Part shown: piece by piece, positions 1 through 7,249 of the stretch
Layout of the letters: each line of letters opens with the position of its first letter
How positions within the stretch are numbered: position 1 is the stretch's first letter
Source of the DNA: Desulfosporosinus sp.
Lineage (GTDB): Bacteria; Bacillota; Desulfitobacteriia; Desulfitobacteriales; Desulfitobacteriaceae
Reading direction: 5' to 3'
Length of the DNA stretch: 17,879 nucleotides
Assembly: GCA_016278585.1 (NCBI GenBank)
Contig: JADQBO010000061.1
Location: forward strand, 1-17,879
Notes under the pieces: generated by a model
Seen by the model: only the letters and a program-made list of their open reading frames with translations
Database searches by the model: none
What the model was told of the DNA's origin: nothing
Translations under genes and position numbers: made by a program

Positions 1-164
1 AATTAGGTCCTGAGATAGTGGAGGCTTGTTTACAAAACGGACTTTTGATTAACTGTGTTGGCGGAAAGATTTTGCGTTTTCTTCCCCCGATTATTGTGGA
101 AAAACCGGAAATGGATAAAGCCTTAACGATTTTAGATGAAATCTTAGCGAAGATTTGGAAGTAA
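1..164 (+). CDS. argD: Acetylornithine aminotransferase, C-terminal end (partial)
   Basis: Only the last 53 codons are in the window. The reading frame begins at base 3 and ends with TAA at 162-164. The visible part reads LGPEIVEACLQNGLLINCVG, then GKILRFLPP and a final helix ending in KIWK. This matches the C-terminal small domain of class III PLP-dependent aminotransferases, where the RFLPPL-type strand is conserved. In ArgD the enzyme transfers an amino group from glutamate to N-acetylglutamate semialdehyde in cytosolic arginine synthesis. The catalytic lysine and PLP site lie outside the window, so the family is seen but the substrate is inferred from carAB and argFGH downstream. Ornithine aminotransferase or another class III enzyme is the alternative. 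Confidence 0.85.
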   Translation, partial: LGPEIVEACLQNGLLINCVGGKILRFLPPIIVEKPEMDKALTILDEILAKIWK

Positions 165-192
165 TTCCTTTAGTAAAAGCATAGGCCGCAAG

Positions 193-233
193 TTGGAGGC
201 GGAGACAGGAAGTTGAGGTAGGAGGGTGGGAGG
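193..233 (+). other. G-rich purine tract in the argD-carA spacer
   Basis: The 210-bp argD-carA spacer contains two loosely repeated G-rich blocks: GGAGGCGGAGACAGG (195-209), then GGTAGGAGGGTGGGAGG (217-233). Each has at least four G-runs of two or more, so the carA leader RNA could form two-layer G-quadruplexes. No intrinsic terminator, T-box or PyrR-type anti-anti-terminator was recognised in the spacer. A regulatory role is speculation. Confidence 0.3.
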
Positions 234-374
234 CAAGTCTGAGGCCAGAAGTGAAGACCGGAAACTTACCAATCAATCCTTTGAGGGGCTCGTAGTTAAT
301 ACCTAAAAGGTAGTGGGGTTCAGGGAAGTCAAATTCACGGCTTATGATTTGTCTCTCAGGAGGGATGGAATGAA

Positions 375-1475
375 ATGAAAGCAGCACTCATACTTGAGAC
401 TGGGAAAACTTTATTAGGGGAGTCTTTTGGGGCAACGGGAGAGGCCTTTGGAGAAGTCGTTTTTAATACGGGGATGACTGGCTATCAAGAGGTTTTGACC
501 GATCCCTCATATGCCGGACAAATGGTATGTATGACATATCCGCTTATTGGGAATTACGGAATCAACAGAGTAGATGACCAATCGGAGAAGCCCCAGGTCC
601 AGGGGTTTATTGTAAAAGAGGCTGCGCGTAATCCTAGTCATTGGCAGATGGAGAAAAACCTTTCTAGGACGTTGGCACAATCCGGAGTTGTAGGAATTAA
701 GGGGATTGATACGCGTGCCTTAACGCGAATTATTCGGGAATATGGAGTATTACGTGGGGTAATTACCACCGAAATAGAAGGTTTAAACGAATGGGTCCCT
801 CGCTTGAAAGCATGGCCTGTTCCAACCGATGTTGTAGCTAAAGTTAGTACACCGAATTTTTACACTTTGCCTGCTGCCCAAACCCAGAAAGAATCTTTTC
901 ATGTAGTGGTCATGGATTTCGGGATCAAGAGAAATATTTTGCAGGCGATGCAGGAGAATGGGTTTCGTCTGACGGTTGTTCCACATACTACCCCCACAGA
1001 GCAGATCTTAGACCTTCAACCAGATGGAGTCTTTTTGTCCAATGGGCCGGGAGACCCTAAGGAGGTCACAGTAGGGATAGAAACGATCCGAGGGTTAATG
1101 GGTAAACGCCCTATCTTCGGGATTTGCCTAGGACATCAACTTTTGTCCCTCGCTTTAGGGGGGGATACGTACAAAATGAAGTTTGGGCATCGGGGAGGTA
1201 ATCAACCCGTTCAAGATCTGGAATCCCAACGAGTGACCATTACTTCACAAAATCATGGGTATGCCATCTCAGAAGAAAGTCTAGAGCAAACCCCTCTTTA
1301 TGTAACCCATCGTAACCTTAATGATCAAAGCGTGGAAGGGGTTAAACATCGGGAGTTGCCTGTTTTCTCAGTTCAATACCATCCGGAGGCGGGTCCGGGA
1401 CCTAGTGAATCACTTTATCTATTTGATGAGTTTGCGCAGTTAATGCAGGAATGGAGGGCTTGTGATGCCTCTTAA
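375..1475 (+). CDS. carA: Carbamoyl-phosphate synthase, small (glutaminase) subunit
   Basis: A 366-residue protein, the usual CarA length. It hydrolyses glutamine and passes ammonia to CarB for carbamoyl phosphate synthesis in the cytosol. The N-terminal CarA domain covers about residues 1-150. The class I glutamine amidotransferase domain covers about 175-360, with the nucleophile elbow GICLGHQ (Cys251) and the catalytic His336 and Glu338 in YHPEAGPGP. Start ATG 375 has an AGGAGG site at 358-363. An earlier ATG at 370 is out of frame and closes after two codons. The stop lies inside carB, so translation is probably coupled. Location between argD and argF suggests that this copy feeds arginine synthesis; a genome with one copy would also use it for pyrimidines. 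Confidence 0.97.
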   Translation: MKAALILETGKTLLGESFGATGEAFGEVVFNTGMTGYQEVLTDPSYAGQMVCMTYPLIGNYGINRVDDQSEKPQVQGFIVKEAARNPSHWQMEKNLSRTLAQSGVVGIKGIDTRALTRIIREYGVLRGVITTEIEGLNEWVPRLKAWPVPTDVVAKVSTPNFYTLPAAQTQKESFHVVVMDFGIKRNILQAMQENGFRLTVVPHTTPTEQILDLQPDGVFLSNGPGDPKEVTVGIETIRGLMGKRPIFGICLGHQLLSLALGGDTYKMKFGHRGGNQPVQDLESQRVTITSQNHGYAISEESLEQTPLYVTHRNLNDQSVEGVKHRELPVFSVQYHPEAGPGPSESLYLFDEFAQLMQEWRACDAS

Positions 1476-4400
1476 TCCGGCGTGGAAGAAGGTCCTTGTG
1501 ATTGGGTCTGGGCCGATAGTGATTGGGCAAGCCGCAGAATTTGATTATGCCGGGACCCAAGCGTGTAGAGCTCTACGTGAAGTGGGGTTGGAAGTGGTCC
1601 TAATTAACAGTAATCCAGCAACGATTATGACGGATGTGCAAACAGCAGATATCACCTACATTGAACCCCTGCTGCCTGAAGTTTTAGAACGGATTATTAG
1701 CAAAGAACGCCCTGATGCGCTACTGCCAACATTGGGTGGGCAAACGGGTCTTAATCTAGCGATGGAATTAGAGCGAGGCGGGCTTTTAAAACGTTATGAC
1801 GTGGACCTTATTGGCTGTAATTCCGAAACGATTTACAAAGCGGAAGATCGTGATGCATTTAAGGAAACAATGGTTTCCCTTGGAGAACCCGTGGCTGAAA
1901 GTGTGATTGTAACGAGCTTAGACGAGGGGGCGGAGTTCGCTAAAAGGCAGGGGTTTCCGCTGATTGTACGCCCGGCTTATACCCTTGGAGGGACAGGCGG
2001 AGGGATTGTCAAAAATGCTAAACAATTAGAGGATATTTTACAGGGAGGGCTGCAAGCCAGCCCGATTGGACAATGCCTTGTGGAGCGGAGTGTGGCCGGC
2101 TGGAAAGAAATTGAGTATGAGGTTATGCGAGACGCGGCGGATAACTGTATTACAATTTGCAACATGGAAAATATTGATCCGGTAGGTATACATACTGGGG
2201 ATAGTATCGTGGTTGCTCCATCCCAAACCTTAAGCGATGTTGAATATCAGATGCTGAGGGCCTCATCGTTGAAGATTATTCGAGCCTTAGGAGTTAATGG
2301 TGGATGTAATGTTCAATTTGCCTTGAATACAGCAAATCGAGAGTATGTTGTGATTGAAGTAAATCCTCGGGTCAGTCGCTCAAGTGCACTGGCTTCAAAA
2401 GCCACTGGATATCCGATTGCTAAAATGGCGGCTCTTTTGTCCGTAGGATTTACCCTGCCAGAATTGACAAATCCAGTCACTGGGCATACCAGTGCTTGTT
2501 TTGAACCAGCCCTTGACTACGTGGTTGTCAAGTTCCCTAGGTGGCCTTTCGATAAATTTCCAGCCGCAGATCATCGCCTGGGAACGCAAATGAAAGCGAC
2601 GGGAGAGGTGATGGCGATGGAGCGGACCTTGGAAGCCGCTCTATTAAAAGCGACCCGTTCTTTGGAAGTTGGCACTGTAGGTCTTCGGATTAAGGCTTCC
2701 GGGGGCTGGACAGAGATGGAAATTGAAGACAAACTCACTTCAGCCGATCATGAACGCTTTTTTGCGATCCCCGAAGCGTTTCGTCGAGATTGGACCATAC
2801 TTGAGGTTCAAATGCTTACCCAGATTGATCCTTTCTATTTGTATAAAATCAAAGAGCTCGTTTTACTTGAACAGCGGTTACAAAATGAGCCATTAACCAC
2901 CGATTTATTGCGCTTAGCGAAAGTTCTAGGGTTCTCTGATTTAGCCATTGCTAAACTTACGGGTCGCTCGGAAGAAACGGTTCGTGACATACGAATTGAC
3001 TCAGGGATTATCCCGGTTTATAAGACGGTTGATACCTGTGCAGCAGAGTTTGCTTCGGCAACCCCTTATTACTACTCAAGTTATGAGGAAGAGGATGAGG
3101 GGAAGGTAAGTAATGATCCTAAAGTTGTCGTCTTAGGTTCAGGGCCTATTCGCATTGGACAGGGAATTGAGTTTGATTATTGTTCCGTACACGCACTTTC
3201 AGCTTTGCAAGAAGCGGGTGTAGAGGCGATTATGATCAATAATAATCCAGAAACGGTATCCACAGATTTTGATATCGCAGATAAACTGTACTTTGAGCCC
3301 TTGACCATAGAAGATGTGCTTCATGTGTTACATAAAGAAAAGCCGGATGGAGTATTAGTTCAGTTTGGAGGACAGACAGCTATAAATTTAGCTGGCCGAC
3401 TGAATCAGGCAGGAGTTCGAGTTTTAGGAACCCCGGTCGATGCAATTGATATGGCTGAGGACCGGGAACGGTTTGCTGAGCTATTAAGTCGTTTGGGAAT
3501 TCCTCAATCTGAAGGGCGAAGCGTTACTTCGGTTAAACAGGCTCAAAAAATTGCAGAGGAACTTGAATTCCCATTGATCGTACGTCCTTCTTATGTGATC
3601 GGAGGGCGTGCCATGCAAGTGGTGGAAACCCTTAATGAACTGGTAGATTATTTAAGGCAGGCCATTCACCTATCCCCAGAACATCCCATTTTGGTCGATA
3701 GATATTTAGATGGGAAAGAAGTAGAAATTGATGCAGTCTCAGATGGAGAGACAACTGTGATAGCAGGTATCATGGAGCATATCGAACGTGCAGGAGTCCA
3801 TTCAGGGGATAGTTTGGCAGTTTATCCACCTCAGAGTTTAACCCATTCTGAAATCCTACAAATCCAGGATTTCACCTGTCGTCTAGCAGAAGGGATCGGT
3901 ATAAGAGGACTTATTAATATTCAATTTGTTGTCGTACGAGGCAAAGTGTATGTTTTAGAGGTAAACCCTCGAGCAAGCCGAACGATACCCATTCTTTCTA
4001 AAGTCACGGGGATCCCTTTAGTAAACTTAGCAGTTCAAGTTTCTTTAGGTAAAACCTTGAAGGATATGGGCTATGCTCAGGGGCTAGCTCCTGAAGTACC
4101 CTTCGTTGTAGTTAAGGCACCTGTTTTTTCCTTCGAAAAATTGACTAAGGTCGAAACCTCCTTAGGACCTGAAATGAAATCGACCGGTGAAGTTTTAGGG
4201 ATGGATACACAATTTGGACACGCTTTGGCGAAGGCTTTTGCAGCGTCTCGTATTCCACTCCCGAAGGATGGGAACATTTTAGTATCAGTGGCAGAAAAAG
4301 ATCGCCCAGAAGCTATTACACTGGCTCGTCAGCTTTCCCAGTTAGGGTTTGGAGTCAAGGGAACGGGTGATACAGCCAAGGCTCTAGCCCTGTGCGGGGT

Positions 4401-4659
4401 AGAGGTCGAAGAGGTGAGTGAATCCAGTGAGGCCCTTAAAGAAACCGTTCGGCAACGGGAATTCGCCTTCATTCTCAGTACTCCTACCAAAGGGTCACCG
4501 GAGAGGACTGGCTATTTGCTTAGGAGACTAGCGGCTGAACATGGAGTGCCCTGTTTTTCATCTATGGATACCGCTAAAGCGGTTGTTCGGGCGTTCCAAG
4601 AGATACGAAGTCAGACTACTCCCCAAGTGCTCTCGTTACAGGAGTATTTAGAGTTATAA
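1465..4659 (+). CDS. carB: Carbamoyl-phosphate synthase, large subunit
   Basis: A protein of about 1064 residues with the duplicated CarB architecture. The N-terminal half starts VLVIGSGPIVIGQAAEFDYA and carries an ATP-grasp module for bicarbonate activation (RPAYTLGGTGGG, EVNPRVSRSSALASKATGYP). The second half restarts near residue 553 with VVVLGSGPIRIGQGIEFDY and carries the carbamate-phosphorylating ATP-grasp module (RPSYVIGGRAM, EVNPRASRTIP). A C-terminal MGS-like allosteric domain follows from about residue 935. ATG 1465 is preferred over the adjacent GTG 1462 because the GGAGG site at 1453-1457 then has normal spacing; it overlaps carA by 11 bp. The segment usually containing an Asn-Thr pair at the nucleotide effector site reads ILSTPTKG here, so UMP control may be altered (inference). 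The gene is followed by a strong hairpin terminator. Confidence 0.97.
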   Translation: MPLNPAWKKVLVIGSGPIVIGQAAEFDYAGTQACRALREVGLEVVLINSNPATIMTDVQTADITYIEPLLPEVLERIISKERPDALLPTLGGQTGLNLAMELERGGLLKRYDVDLIGCNSETIYKAEDRDAFKETMVSLGEPVAESVIVTSLDEGAEFAKRQGFPLIVRPAYTLGGTGGGIVKNAKQLEDILQGGLQASPIGQCLVERSVAGWKEIEYEVMRDAADNCITICNMENIDPVGIHTGDSIVVAPSQTLSDVEYQMLRASSLKIIRALGVNGGCNVQFALNTANREYVVIEVNPRVSRSSALASKATGYPIAKMAALLSVGFTLPELTNPVTGHTSACFEPALDYVVVKFPRWPFDKFPAADHRLGTQMKATGEVMAMERTLEAALLKATRSLEVGTVGLRIKASGGWTEMEIEDKLTSADHERFFAIPEAFRRDWTILEVQMLTQIDPFYLYKIKELVLLEQRLQNEPLTTDLLRLAKVLGFSDLAIAKLTGRSEETVRDIRIDSGIIPVYKTVDTCAAEFASATPYYYSSYEEEDEGKVSNDPKVVVLGSGPIRIGQGIEFDYCSVHALSALQEAGVEAIMINNNPETVSTDFDIADKLYFEPLTIEDVLHVLHKEKPDGVLVQFGGQTAINLAGRLNQAGVRVLGTPVDAIDMAEDRERFAELLSRLGIPQSEGRSVTSVKQAQKIAEELEFPLIVRPSYVIGGRAMQVVETLNELVDYLRQAIHLSPEHPILVDRYLDGKEVEIDAVSDGETTVIAGIMEHIERAGVHSGDSLAVYPPQSLTHSEILQIQDFTCRLAEGIGIRGLINIQFVVVRGKVYVLEVNPRASRTIPILSKVTGIPLVNLAVQVSLGKTLKDMGYAQGLAPEVPFVVVKAPVFSFEKLTKVETSLGPEMKSTGEVLGMDTQFGHALAKAFAASRIPLPKDGNILVSVAEKDRPEAITLARQLSQLGFGVKGTGDTAKALALCGVEVEEVSESSEALKETVRQREFAFILSTPTKGSPERTGYLLRRLAAEHGVPCFSSMDTAKAVVRAFQEIRSQTTPQVLSLQEYLEL

Positions 4660-4701
4660 GTAACCTGGGTCATGAATAAAAGAAAAAGGGCTGTGTTGAA
4701 A

Positions 4702-4724
4702 ACTTAGGCTCCAAAAACCTAAGT
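4702..4724 (+). repeat. Small hairpin downstream of carB
   Basis: ACTTAGG (4702-4708) and CCTAAGT (4718-4724) form a perfect 7-bp stem around a 9-base loop ending in AAAAA. It lies just before the much larger palindrome at 4733-4799. No T-run follows, so it is unlikely to terminate transcription by itself. Confidence 0.5.
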
Positions 4725-4732
4725 GCTCAAAA

Positions 4733-4799
4733 CCATCAAAACACAAGCGTCCTCATTTCACGATTAAAGTGGATTGAGGACGCTTGTGTTTTTGATGGT
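4733..4799. terminator. Large bidirectional hairpin terminator between convergent carB and membrane gene
   Basis: The arms CCATCAAAACACAAGCG (from 4733) and CGCTTGTGTTTTTGATGG (to 4799) pair over 23 bp, including the inner TCCTCA/TGAGGA, with one bulged T. Pairing extends inward with a few wobbles through TTTCAC/GTGGAT to a GATTAAA loop. A-rich and T-rich strands sit on both outer sides of the GC-rich part, so it can terminate carB transcripts and those of the convergent gene. It is longer than usual for an intrinsic terminator and could derive from a miniature mobile element. Confidence 0.8.
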
Positions 4800-4811
4800 A
4801 ATTAATCAGCC

Positions 4812-5876
4812 TTAGAGTTTTGTACCGCATTGAGGGCAATACGCCATGCCAGTCGTTGATTTTCCGCAAGAGGGACAATAGGAAGGTTTATCTTCAGGAG
4901 AAGGGGGTAGAGGCGCTGGCTTTTGTAAGTTTATGGTTTGTTCAGAGCTAAAAGAAGTATTAACGGCTGCTGAATCAGAGCCGGGTGAAGTTTCATCTTC
5001 AAGGGTGAGTACCCAAACAATTCCTAAAACTGCGATAAAAGGGCTAACCACCAAGATGAGTAATCCTGCAAGCCCTGAGGAAAGTCTTGTAAGGATTTCA
5101 AGGGCGATCTCTATTAATAGCACAGTCCCTAGAAATGCCCAAAGGGCACCCATATGTCTTTGGAAAAACCGCCAACTACCAATAAGCGCATCCCGGAAGC
5201 CTACTTCCCGGTGAATTAAAAGATAAATGGCAGACGAGGAAAGCCAGGGTAAAGTATATAATCCGATAGCTACAATAAAGAGAGCATAGACAGTTAAGAA
5301 AAACAAGAGGACACCTCCAGAGTTCCTCAAGGCAAAGGCACCCATCAGTCCCATAAGAAAGAGGATTAACTGAATCATAAAGAGCAAAGCTTGCCAGCCA
5401 AGGACACGTGCAAAGCCTGTAAAGCGAAAATCTTTAAAACCTACGTTCTCACGATAGGCCTTAGAGGTTAGGTTAAATATTCCGGCATAAAAAGCGGATC
5501 CAATCAACCAAACGACCAAAATGATTAGGAAAAGAGAGCCCGCAATACTTCCAATCACGGATAGAAGGTTAGAAAAATCCATGCCACCGAAGTAGGAAAA
5601 GAGATCTTGACTCGAAGCGGTAAATGGATCCATAAAAGGGGGCATACCTGGAGTAGGGGGCATCCCGGGGACCGGCATTCCTGGAGAATAAGAATTCGCT
5701 CCTCCGAAATTGTGAATATTAGGAAAGGTCCAGCGTAATTGATCGATGACTCCTATAGCGATGGCAACAATCAGGACAACGATAACTCCAATAAGAATAA
5801 GCGACCACCCATATAAGGGAAGGGCTCCTCGTTTAAATGTTTTCCATGCAGATTGCATACGTTCGGACCAAGTCAT
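4812..5876 (-). CDS. Membrane protein with proline/glycine-rich loop and C-terminal zinc ribbon, function unknown
   Basis: Not recognised as a named family. From the preferred start it has 354 residues. About six hydrophobic helices are visible, near residues 22-44, 104-134, 160-182, 187-209, 237-254 and 264-288. Between helices 1 and 2 lies a loop with a PGMP repeat (64-80). After the last helix comes a polar, Pro/Ser-rich linker (about 290-330), then a four-cysteine zinc ribbon (Cys334, Cys337, Cys347, Cys350) of the CPSCGK/CPQCGTKL type found on many small membrane and regulatory proteins. The core resembles the general class of six-helix DUF4013- or DUF975-like membrane proteins, but this is only an impression. 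It sits convergent to carB and divergent from argF, breaking the arginine cluster, with no evident metabolic link. Confidence 0.85.
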   Translation of the reverse strand: MTWSERMQSAWKTFKRGALPLYGWSLILIGVIVVLIVAIAIGVIDQLRWTFPNIHNFGGANSYSPGMPVPGMPPTPGMPPFMDPFTASSQDLFSYFGGMDFSNLLSVIGSIAGSLFLIILVVWLIGSAFYAGIFNLTSKAYRENVGFKDFRFTGFARVLGWQALLFMIQLILFLMGLMGAFALRNSGGVLLFFLTVYALFIVAIGLYTLPWLSSSAIYLLIHREVGFRDALIGSWRFFQRHMGALWAFLGTVLLIEIALEILTRLSSGLAGLLILVVSPFIAVLGIVWVLTLEDETSPGSDSAAVNTSFSSEQTINLQKPAPLPPSPEDKPSYCPSCGKSTTGMAYCPQCGTKL

Positions 5877-5882
5877 GTGCAT

Positions 5883-5890
5883 TACCTCCT
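5883..5890 (-). promoter_or_regulatory. Ribosome binding site that decides the start of the zinc-ribbon membrane protein
   Basis: On the - strand AGGAGG occupies 5890-5885. The first ATG (5882) is only 2 bases away, too close for initiation. The second ATG (5876), two codons later, is 8 bases away, which is ideal. The protein therefore most likely starts MTWSERMQ rather than MHMTWSER. Confidence 0.7.
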
Positions 5891-6005
5891 AATAATTTGA
5901 TTACGGGGTAAGGATTAAAACCTTTAGAAATAAGAGTTTAAATGAAGTGCATAGTGCAGTATACTGTAAAAGTCGTGATTAAAATTAAGTAACCAAAGTG
6001 GAAGT

Positions 6006-6054
6006 TTCGCGATAAGATAAACCCTTACTTATTGGTCTTCGCGGTAAGAGTTTA
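6006..6054. repeat. Direct and inverted repeats in the divergent spacer before argF
   Basis: TTCGCGATAAGA (6006-6017) and TTCGCGGTAAGA (6038-6049) are 12-bp direct repeats with one mismatch, 32 bp apart, about three helical turns. Overlapping them, TAAACCCTTAC (6018-6028) and GTAAGAGTTTA (6044-6054) form an 11-bp inverted repeat. Its single mismatch becomes a G-U pair in - strand RNA, so it would fold best in the leader of the membrane-protein gene. This could be a regulator site or an RNA structure. Confidence 0.4.
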
Positions 6055-6068
6055 TTACCCTGCCTCAA

Positions 6069-6098
6069 ATTATAGTTATTATAAATTAAAATTATCAA
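6069..6098 (-). promoter_or_regulatory. Candidate promoter for the zinc-ribbon membrane protein gene
   Basis: On the - strand TTGATA (6098-6093) is followed after 18 bp by TATAAT (6074-6069). The sequence between is very AT-rich. Transcription would begin near 6062 and give a leader of about 180 bases, containing the repeats at 6006-6054 and the CAGTATACTG palindrome at 5957-5966. A second TATAAT lies at 6083-6078 with TTGACC 20 bp upstream. Confidence 0.45.
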
Positions 6099-6147
6099 AG
6101 AGTGGTCAAGTATTTAGAATTAAGTAAAGGGAAAAGGAATTTTTACT

Positions 6148-6186
6148 ATTGAATTATTATGCATTGGCATGTATAATAATTCATAT
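6148..6186 (+). promoter_or_regulatory. Tandem ARG boxes, probable ArgR operator over the argF promoter
   Basis: Box 1 is ATTGAATTATTATGCATT (6148-6165) and box 2 is ATGTATAATAATTCATAT (6169-6186). Each matches the ArgR consensus core TGAAT-4-ATTCA with one mismatch. They are separated by exactly 3 bp, so their centres are 21 bp apart, the arrangement known for ArgR/AhrC hexamer binding. Box 1 covers the -35 element and box 2 the -10 element. Arginine-bound repressor would therefore block RNA polymerase directly. The regulator itself is not in the window. Confidence 0.75.
6149..6177 (+). promoter_or_regulatory. Sigma-A type promoter of argF
   Basis: TTGAAT (6149-6154), a 17-bp spacer, then a perfect TATAAT (6172-6177). 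The expected start of transcription is near 6184, leaving a very short leader before the ribosome binding site at 6188-6194. Both promoter elements are embedded in the two ARG-box-like sequences listed separately. Confidence 0.8.
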
Positions 6187-6202
6187 TAAAGGAGTGGGTA
6201 AA

Positions 6203-7147
6203 ATGAAAACAATCGATAAATCCCTATTTAAAGGACGGGATTTTATTTCCCTTCATGACTTCAGTCAAGATGAATTAAACTGCATCATAGATGTAGCTAG
6301 AGAACTTAAAGCAGGACAAAAAGCTGGACGCCCTCATCCGATTCTTCAGGGAAAGACCCTGGGAATGATTTTTACAAAGTCTTCTACCCGAACTCGCGTT
6401 TCTTTTGAGGTAGGGATGTATCAACTTGGGGGGCATGCACTTTTTCTTAGCGGACGGGATATCCAATTGGGTAGAGGAGAGCCTATTTCTGATACGGCCC
6501 GAGTTCTTTCGCGGATGGTTGACGGAATCATGATTCGAACCTTTAGTCATCAAGAAGTCCTAGAATTGGCCGAGTTTTCTACAATTCCGATTATTAATGG
6601 ACTCACTGACCAGCTTCATCCTTGTCAGGTTCTAGCAGACCTTATGACTATTCAGGAGCATAAAGGACGTTTAGAAGGTTTAAAGCTTGCCTACGTGGGA
6701 GATGGAAACAATATGGCTCATTCTCTGATGTTTGGCGGCGCTAAGATGGGATTACATGTTGTTATTGCTTCTCCTCCGGGTTATAAACCGGATCCCTTGA
6801 TTGTCTCCATGGCTCAAGCTGATGCCAAAGCTAATGGTGGCTTAGTAGAAGTAGTGGATGACCCCTTAGAGGCGGTTAAAGGTGCCGATGTGCTTTACAC
6901 GGATGTTTGGGCAAGTATGGGTCAAGAAGCAGAGGCTAAAGAGCGTATGGCTGCTTTTAAAGGGTATCAGATTAATTCAAACGCATTGAAACTAGCGAAT
7001 CAATCTGCCATTGTCCTGCATTGTCTTCCTGCTCATCGTGGAGAGGAGATTACGGAGGATGTGATTGAAGGAGCTCAGTCCGTCGTTTTCGATGAGGCAG
7101 AGAACCGTCTGCACGCTCAAAAGGCAGTTATGGCATTAGTAATGTAA
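6203..7147 (+). CDS. argF: Ornithine carbamoyltransferase
   Basis: A 314-residue cytosolic enzyme that joins carbamoyl phosphate to ornithine to give citrulline. Visible motifs are the carbamoyl-phosphate loop SSTRTR (60-65), HPCQ (139-142), the ornithine-binding DVWASMGQE (234-242) and HCLPAHRGEE (273-282) with the catalytic Cys. The SMG loop and HCLP motif separate it from aspartate carbamoyltransferase. The ATG at 6203 is chosen because AAAGGAG lies at 6188-6194. An in-frame ATG at 6149 would place the start inside the promoter and adds residues unlike the family. argG follows after 102 bp with no visible terminator between, so the two are probably co-transcribed. An anabolic role is inferred from the neighbours; a catabolic ArcB would normally sit with arcA and arcC. 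Confidence 0.97.
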   Translation: MKTIDKSLFKGRDFISLHDFSQDELNCIIDVARELKAGQKAGRPHPILQGKTLGMIFTKSSTRTRVSFEVGMYQLGGHALFLSGRDIQLGRGEPISDTARVLSRMVDGIMIRTFSHQEVLELAEFSTIPIINGLTDQLHPCQVLADLMTIQEHKGRLEGLKLAYVGDGNNMAHSLMFGGAKMGLHVVIASPPGYKPDPLIVSMAQADAKANGGLVEVVDDPLEAVKGADVLYTDVWASMGQEAEAKERMAAFKGYQINSNALKLANQSAIVLHCLPAHRGEEITEDVIEGAQSVVFDEAENRLHAQKAVMALVM

Positions 7148-7249
7148 CCCATAGTTGTCCTCCTTGTTGCCGATAGTGTAAATTAAAATAGATAGTAGTA
7201 TACTATACACAAATACTTGGACATTTACTTTGAAAAGAGGAGATCGGAT

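Noticed and set aside
165..374. T-box, PyrR attenuator or ARG box in front of carA
   Set aside because: None of the conserved cores could be found, and there is no intrinsic terminator in the spacer.
91..387. Open frame antisense to the argD-carA spacer
   Set aside because: It overlaps the argD end and the carA ribosome binding site, has no plausible start signal and its composition is that of antisense DNA.
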